Source: UBA668 sp049318165
GTDB taxonomy: Bacteria; Actinomycetota; Acidimicrobiia; Acidimicrobiales; Ilumatobacteraceae
Direction of reading: 5' to 3'
Assembly (NCBI GenBank): GCA_049318165.1
Contig: JBMOGW010000057.1
Span: forward strand, 1-16,284
Length of the DNA: 16,284 nucleotides
Shown: positions 12,370 to 16,284 of the stretch, piece after piece
How the letters are laid out: every line of letters begins with the position of its first letter
Numbering within the stretch: the first letter of the stretch is position 1
Program-made: the position numbers and the translations under genes
The notes under the pieces: model-generated
The model's database searches: none
What the model was told of the DNA's origin: nothing
The model's input: only the letters and a program-made list of their open reading frames with translations

Positions 12370-14367
12370 ATGGCCCACCAGAACCGGCTCGCGTCCGAGT
12401 CTTCGCCCTATCTCCGTCAGCACCAGGACAATCCGGTGGACTGGTATCCGTGGGGCGAGGAGGCGTTCGGCGCCGCCTTGGAGCGCGGTGTCCCCGTCCT
12501 GCTCAGTGTCGGCTATTCGTCGTGCCACTGGTGCCACGTGATGGCCCACGAGTGCTTCGAGGACACCGAGGTCGCCGAGGCGATGAACCGGCTGTTCGTC
12601 AACGTCAAGGTCGACCGCGAGGAGCGCCCGGACGTCGACTCGGTGTACATGGACGCCGTGCAGGCGATGACCGGCCGCGGTGGCTGGCCGATGACCGTGT
12701 TCCTCACGCCCGGGGGCGCACCGTTCTACGGCGGCACCTACTTCCCGAAGGAACAGTTCCTCCAGTTGCTCGACGCGATCGACGACGTGTGGCGCAACCG
12801 ACCCGACGACGTGCAGCAGAACGTCCAGGCGCTCGTCGAGGCACTCGCCCGGACCGCGTTCGTCCCGCCCTCGGTGGACCTGCCGGACATCGAGCTGGTC
12901 AACGCCGGCCTCGCGGGCATCGCCCAGGAGTTCGACCAGGAGTGGGGCGGCTTCGGCAACGCCCCGAAGTTCCCCAGCACGCTCGCGCTCGAGTTGGTGA
13001 CGCGCACCTACCTGCGCGCCGGCGCGGAGAACGCGAAGACCGTGCTCGTCACCTCGCTCGACGCGATGGCCAGCGGCGGCATGTACGACCACATCGGCGG
13101 CGGCTTCGCCCGCTACTCGACCGACCGTGAGTGGCTGGTGCCGCACTTCGAGAAGATGCTCTCCGACCAGGCCCTGCTGGCCCGCATCTACGCCCACGCT
13201 GCGTCGCTGTTCGGCAACACGCCCGAGGGCGAGCGCTACTGGCAGGTGCTGCAGGAGACCATCGGCTACGTGCTGCGCGTGCTGCGCCACCCCGACGGCG
13301 GCTTCTACAGCGCCGAGGACGCGGACTCGGCAGGCCCCGACGGCCACCACCACGAGGGCGCCTACTACACCTGGACCGAGGACGAGATCCGCGCGGTGCT
13401 GGGCGAGCACGCCGACCATCTGCTCGAGTGGTACGAGGTCACCCCCGAGGGCAACTTCGAGGGCCGCACCATCCTCACCCGCCTGCAGCACCGGGGTGAA
13501 CTGATCCGTCCCGACCACATCGAGGCCGCCTGCGAGCAGCTGTTCGAGGCCCGAGAACTGCGCCCCCGACCGGGCCTCGACGACAAGGTCATCCTCGAGT
13601 GGAACGCCCTCATGCTGTCCACCCTGGCCGAGGCAGCCGGCCTGTTCGGCCGACCGGACTGGTTCGACGCGGCCATCGCCAACGGCGAGTTCCTGCTGCG
13701 CGAGATGCGCTCACCCGACGGCCGCTGGTACCGCACGTGGCACGCCGACGGCTCACCGAAGGCCCGCCACCAGGCGCTCGCCGCCGACCACGCTGCGCTG
13801 ATCGACGCGTTCACCCGCCTGGGCGAGTTGAGCGGCCAGGCGCGCTGGATCGACGAGGCCCGCAACGTGGCCGAGACGATGCTCGACCACTTCTGGGACC
13901 TCGACCGCGGCGGCTTCTTCACGATCCCCGACGACGGCGAGCAGTTGCTCGTCCGTCAGAAGGACCTCGTCGACAACGCCACACCGTCCGCGAACAGCGT
14001 CGCCGCCATGGCGCTGTACCGCTTGGCGGCGCTGACCGGCGAGGGCCGCTACGTGCAGCAGGCCGACCAGACCCTGAAGCTGTTGGGCGCGGTGATGCCG
14101 CAGGCGCCGAGTGCGTTCTCGTACGCGCTCGCCACCGTGGCGTTCCGCACCGAGGGCAGCACCGAAGTGGTGATCACCGGTGGCCGCGGCGACATGATCG
14201 AGGCGATCCAGCGCCGCTGGGACCCGAGCGTGGTGCTCGCGTGGGGCGAACCCTACGAGAGCCCGCTGTGGGCCGGCCGCGGGCCGGACCAGGCGTTCGT
14301 GTGCCGCAACCACACCTGCCAGCTCCCGGCCGACACGGTCGAGGAGATGCTGGCGCAGTTGGACTAG
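12370..14367 (+). CDS. Thioredoxin-domain protein of the YyaL/DUF255 (spermatogenesis-associated 20) family
   Basis: A 665-residue cytoplasmic protein. The N-terminal thioredoxin-like domain (about residues 1-165) opens with RLASESSPYLRQHQDNPVDW and carries a CHWC redox motif (Cys52, Cys55) in GYSSCHWCHVMAHECFED, then GRGGWPMTVFLTP and GGTYFP. The remainder (about 180-660) is the (alpha/alpha)-barrel part related to AGE/glycosidase folds, with GGGFARYSTDREWLVPHFEK, AEDADSAG, EGAYYTW and DDKVILEWNALM. Length and order match the family (about 650-700). Its biochemical function is not established. ATG 12370 is chosen because homologues begin just before the SSPYL motif and a -10 box stands 7 nt upstream; GTG 12361 would add three residues. 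The gene ends in a 4-nt overlap with the convergent thiolase gene. Confidence 0.9.
   Translation: MAHQNRLASESSPYLRQHQDNPVDWYPWGEEAFGAALERGVPVLLSVGYSSCHWCHVMAHECFEDTEVAEAMNRLFVNVKVDREERPDVDSVYMDAVQAMTGRGGWPMTVFLTPGGAPFYGGTYFPKEQFLQLLDAIDDVWRNRPDDVQQNVQALVEALARTAFVPPSVDLPDIELVNAGLAGIAQEFDQEWGGFGNAPKFPSTLALELVTRTYLRAGAENAKTVLVTSLDAMASGGMYDHIGGGFARYSTDREWLVPHFEKMLSDQALLARIYAHAASLFGNTPEGERYWQVLQETIGYVLRVLRHPDGGFYSAEDADSAGPDGHHHEGAYYTWTEDEIRAVLGEHADHLLEWYEVTPEGNFEGRTILTRLQHRGELIRPDHIEAACEQLFEARELRPRPGLDDKVILEWNALMLSTLAEAAGLFGRPDWFDAAIANGEFLLREMRSPDGRWYRTWHADGSPKARHQALAADHAALIDAFTRLGELSGQARWIDEARNVAETMLDHFWDLDRGGFFTIPDDGEQLLVRQKDLVDNATPSANSVAAMALYRLAALTGEGRYVQQADQTLKLLGAVMPQAPSAFSYALATVAFRTEGSTEVVITGGRGDMIEAIQRRWDPSVVLAWGEPYESPLWAGRGPDQAFVCRNHTCQLPADTVEEMLAQLD
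14364..14367. other. CTAG palindrome giving the stop codons of two convergent genes
   Basis: The plus-strand TAG at 14365-14367 ends the YyaL protein, and the minus-strand TAG (14366-14364) ends the thiolase. Both are read from the self-complementary CTAG. No terminator hairpin is evident here, so transcripts of the two genes probably run into each other and overlap at their 3' ends. Confidence 0.9.
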
Positions 14368-15569
14368 AGGCCCGACTTCTCCAGGATGTGCACGCCGCAG
14401 GCCGAACCGAGGCCGATGACGTGTGCGAGGCCCACCTTGGCGCCTTCGATCTGACGGTCGCCGGCCTCGCCGCGCAGGTGGTGGCAGACCTCCCAGATGT
14501 TGGCGATGCCGGTGGCTGCGATCGGGTGACCCTTGCTCTCCAGACCGCCCGACACGTTGACGGGGGTGCTGCCGTCGCGCCAGGTGGCCCCGGACATGAA
14601 GAAGTCGGCTGCGCCGCCCTCCTCGCAGAGCATCAGGTTGTCGTAGTGCACCAGCTCGGCCGTGGCGAAGCAGTCGTGCAGCTCGACGAGGTCGAGGTCC
14701 TCCGGGCCGACGCCCGCCTTCTCGTAGGCGATCTTGGCCGCGTTGCGGGTGAGGGTGTTGACGTTGGGCAGCACCTGGCAGCCCTCCTCGTACGGGTCGG
14801 TGGTCAGCACCGAGGCCTTCACCTTGATCGCGCGGCGCTGCTGCTCGAGCGAGAGCGTCTTCAGCTTCGCGTCGCTGACCACCACCGCGGCGGCTGCGCC
14901 GTCGCAGTTGGCAGAGCACATGCTGCGCGTGTTCGGGTAGGCGATCATGACGTCGTTCATGATCTCCTCGAGCGTCATCCGCTTGGTGTAGGCAGCGAGC
15001 GGGTTGAGCGTGCTGTGGGCGTGGTTCTTCTCGGCGATGCGGGCGAACAGCTCGAAGCTGGTGCCGCCGTACTTGTGGCCGTACTCCATGCCGACCTGCG
15101 CGAACACGCCGGGCATGCTGGCCGTGCCGACGCGACCGTCGGTGTTGGTGACGGCGCCGTAACGGCCCGACGGGTTCCATTCCTTCTTGTCGCTCTTCGG
15201 CGCCCCGCCCGCACCGAGCAGACCCGCGCCGGCGAGCTTCTCGACACCGACCGCCAGGCCCATGTCGACCTCGCCGGACTTGACGGCCATGATCGCGGTG
15301 CGCAGCGCGGTGGCGCCGGTGGCGCACGCGTTGGCCACGTTGTACACCGGGATGCCGGTCTGGCCGATCTGCTTCTGCAGCTGCTGGCCGATGCCGGAAC
15401 TGGCGTTCATCAGGTTGCCGGCGGCCAGGATGCCCATGTCCCTCATGGTCACGCCGCCGTCGCGCAGCGCGCCCATGGCGGCTTCGGAGGCGAGGTCGAC
15501 GATGTCCTTGTCCGGGTGCTTCCCGAACTTGGTCATCGTGATGCCGAGGATCCAGATGTCGTCGCTCAT
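14364..15569 (-). CDS. Thiolase-family protein (SCP2/SCP-x-type acetyl-CoA acetyltransferase)
   Basis: A 401-residue thiolase of the lipid-transfer (SCP-x) branch, expected to cleave 3-ketoacyl-CoA or condense acyl-CoAs. The acylated nucleophile is Cys82 in NVANACATGATAL; His348 in SKGHPIAATG and Cys391 in GSACGVHIL complete the catalytic set, and ELHDCFATAEL (297-307) is the SCP2-thiolase block. All key residues are present, unlike Ltp2-type aldolases that lost them. The start is ATG 15569: AGGAG stands 6 nt upstream and IWILGI begins the fold. A longer start at 15623 would overlap the upstream gene and is not favoured. It lies 13 nt after the DUF35 protein gene, an arrangement known from steroid and fatty acid breakdown, where the two proteins form a complex. 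The specific acyl substrate cannot be told. Confidence 0.88.
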   Translation of the reverse strand: MSDDIWILGITMTKFGKHPDKDIVDLASEAAMGALRDGGVTMRDMGILAAGNLMNASSGIGQQLQKQIGQTGIPVYNVANACATGATALRTAIMAVKSGEVDMGLAVGVEKLAGAGLLGAGGAPKSDKKEWNPSGRYGAVTNTDGRVGTASMPGVFAQVGMEYGHKYGGTSFELFARIAEKNHAHSTLNPLAAYTKRMTLEEIMNDVMIAYPNTRSMCSANCDGAAAAVVVSDAKLKTLSLEQQRRAIKVKASVLTTDPYEEGCQVLPNVNTLTRNAAKIAYEKAGVGPEDLDLVELHDCFATAELVHYDNLMLCEEGGAADFFMSGATWRDGSTPVNVSGGLESKGHPIAATGIANIWEVCHHLRGEAGDRQIEGAKVGLAHVIGLGSACGVHILEKSGL

Positions 15570-15575
15570 GGTGTG

Positions 15576-15580
15576 CTCCT
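15576..15580 (-). promoter_or_regulatory. Shine-Dalgarno of the thiolase gene
   Basis: AGGAG on the minus strand, 6 nt before ATG 15569 and inside the 13-nt gap after the DUF35 gene. It decides the start of the thiolase over longer in-frame alternatives, and shows that the second gene of this operon has a leader-type start while the first looks leaderless. Confidence 0.8.
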
Positions 15581-15582
15581 GA

Positions 15583-15978
15583 TCAGTTCGCGGGCTCGTA
15601 GCCGAAGCCGATGGCGTCGACACCGTTGTCGTCGGTGCCGAGGACGTACGTGGCGAGGCGGACCTTCATGCCGAGGTGGACCACCTCGGGCGAGGGTTCG
15701 CAGTTGATGACGTTGCCGCGGACGCTGGTGCCGCCGCAGTCGACGATGGCCGACACGAACGGGACCGGGACACCCGGGGCCGCGAACGTGACGATGGAGA
15801 ACGCCTTCACGATGCCCTCGCTGGGCACCTGCACGTTGGTGAACTCGGTGCCGAAGCAGCCGGCGCACGCGTTGCGGCGATCGAAGTACCGGGCGCCGCA
15901 CGAGGTGCACTCGTGGGCGGCCAGGTGGGGCTCGTCACCGAGGACCAGGTAGTCGACAAGGGGAATCTGGTTCGCCAT
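15583..15978 (-). CDS. DUF35 Zn-ribbon/OB-fold protein (acyl-CoA-associated thiolase partner)
   Basis: A 131-residue protein with a rubredoxin-like zinc ribbon, C-x2-C-x10-C-x2-C (Cys24, Cys27, Cys38, Cys41, in HECTSCGARYF and ACAGCFG), followed by an OB-fold (about 45-131; GIVKAFSIVTFAAPGVPVPF, AIVDCGG, GMKVRLATYV). Such proteins bind acyl-CoA and partner with thiolases, Ltp2 aldolases or MaoC hydratases as scaffolds. The start is ATG 15978: MANQIPLVDYL is a usual family N-terminus, and a TANNNT box is exactly 7 nt upstream; longer in-frame starts run into the intergenic hairpin. The thiolase gene follows after 13 nt, so the two very likely act as one complex. Confidence 0.87.
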   Translation of the reverse strand: MANQIPLVDYLVLGDEPHLAAHECTSCGARYFDRRNACAGCFGTEFTNVQVPSEGIVKAFSIVTFAAPGVPVPFVSAIVDCGGTSVRGNVINCEPSPEVVHLGMKVRLATYVLGTDDNGVDAIGFGYEPAN

Positions 15979-15985
15979 GCGACGA

Positions 15986-15991
15986 ACGCTA
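15986..15991 (-). promoter_or_regulatory. Leaderless-type -10 box of the DUF35-thiolase operon
   Basis: On the minus strand TAGCGT is followed by TCGTCGC (7 nt) and the ATG at 15978, the same arrangement as at fabI, the oxygenase and yyaL. It overlaps the 8-bp palindrome CGCTAGCG (15987-15994). No Shine-Dalgarno precedes the ATG and no clear -35 is seen. Confidence 0.5.
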
Positions 15992-16000
15992 GCGAACGAC

Positions 16001-16031
16001 CCCGCCGCCGCTCGGCTCGGAGCGCGGCGGG
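16001..16031 (-). terminator. GC-rich hairpin after the HNH remnant
   Basis: CCCGCCG (16001-16007) pairs with CGGCGGG (16025-16031), and after one bulged C, CGCTC (16009-16013) pairs with GAGCG (16020-16024), leaving a 6-nt loop. The hairpin starts directly next to the stop codon of the HNH reading frame on the minus strand and precedes the promoter of the DUF35 operon. It lacks a clear U-run. Confidence 0.6.
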
Positions 16032-16284
16032 TCAGAACGGTCCGTGTCGGGGCAGGTCGTCGGGTTCGGTGTCGAGGCGTCGCACCGCCCATCGGGCCTT
16101 CACACGGAACTGGTCGAGCATCGTGAGCGCTCGCTCAGGCATCGGCTCCGGATGGCCGTGCAGATCCGGGTGACGATTGTGCGTCGGACATTCCGCCGCA
16201 CCGTTGAACTGGTTCGTCGGCCCACCCCGGGGATCACCGTCCCCGACGCCAACTGGCACAAATGCCGCGCCGTCTCGTCACCCA
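16032..16284 (-). pseudogene. DUF222/HNH endonuclease, 3' remnant with broken frame (runs off the window)
   Basis: Reading on the minus strand from the stop at 16032-16034, the frame gives GDPRGGPTNQFNGAAECPTHN and a basic tail. GGPTN-x2-N-x4-C-x2-HN is the back half of an HNH/McrA-type domain as found at the end of DUF222 (13E12-repeat) proteins. This frame meets a stop at 16278-16280, and the front half of the HNH motif (zinc CxxC and the DHH/HH) is missing. In a neighbouring frame, near the window edge, the sequence reads DETARHLCQLASGTVIP, which resembles the segment that lies some tens of residues before HNH in DUF222 proteins. The simplest reading is an internal deletion with frameshift joining the two parts. 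A sequencing error or a short real gene from GTG 16259 (75 residues) is possible. Confidence 0.5.

Noticed and set aside
15570..15623. Longer thiolase start at 15623.
   Set aside because: It would overlap the end of the DUF35 gene by 41 nt, while ATG 15569 has a good AGGAG at the right spacing.
1..16284. tRNA, rRNA, CRISPR array, insertion sequence or prophage elements.
   Set aside because: None was recognised on either strand: no cloverleaf-like segment, no transposase motif, no regular repeat-spacer pattern. Reading by eye could miss a small non-coding RNA.

Overview
The window is very GC-rich, with strong third-position G/C bias in every real gene. It reads as an actinobacterium, most likely of the Acidimicrobiia (Ilumatobacter-like) type. 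That placement is inferred from the gene content: a coenzyme F420:NADP oxidoreductase next to the start of a cysteinyl-tRNA-synthetase/MshC-family ligase, an InhA-type enoyl reductase, a Tat-exported lipoprotein, a BesD/HalD-related oxygenase, and leaderless-type promoters of the form TANNNT-7 nt-ATG.

Layout. Positions 1-787 (minus) hold the 5' end of an MshC/CysS-like gene preceded by npdG. Positions 833-3176 (plus) hold an InhA-type fabI followed by two tandem, overlapping IclR-family regulators. Positions 3212-11473 (plus) hold a six-gene catabolic operon behind a recognisable promoter: a DAO-family FAD oxidoreductase, a class IV (IlvE-like) aminotransferase, an agmatine-deiminase-like guanidine hydrolase, a 2-keto-4-pentenoate-hydratase-like enzyme, a dimethylglycine/sarcosine-dehydrogenase-like flavoprotein with a folate domain, and an oligopeptide-type ABC substrate-binding lipoprotein. 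Three successive junctions in the middle of this operon are 4-nt ATGA overlaps. A 15-bp perfect hairpin closes the operon. Positions 11544-14367 (plus) hold a BesD/HalD-like Fe(II)/2-oxoglutarate oxygenase with an intact HxD motif and a full-length YyaL/DUF255 thioredoxin-domain protein, each with its own leaderless-type -10 element. Positions 14364-15978 (minus) hold a two-gene operon of a DUF35 Zn-ribbon/OB-fold protein and an SCP2-type thiolase. The thiolase converges on yyaL so tightly that both stop codons come from one CTAG palindrome. At 16032-16284 (minus) there is what looks like the decayed 3' end of a DUF222/HNH endonuclease gene.

How the genes may work together. The central operon looks like a dedicated uptake-and-breakdown route for a small nitrogenous compound that carries an N-methyl or secondary amine and a guanidino or similar C-N group. 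The lipoprotein would capture it, the flavoenzymes would oxidise C-N bonds (the second passing one-carbon units to tetrahydrofolate), the deiminase would hydrolyse a guanidine, the aminotransferase would remove the amino group, and the hydratase would process the resulting 2-keto acid. The IclR pair just upstream is the obvious candidate for control. No standard pathway known to me has exactly this set, so the substrate is unknown. Enzyme-family calls rest on motifs in the sequence; the pathway is inference.
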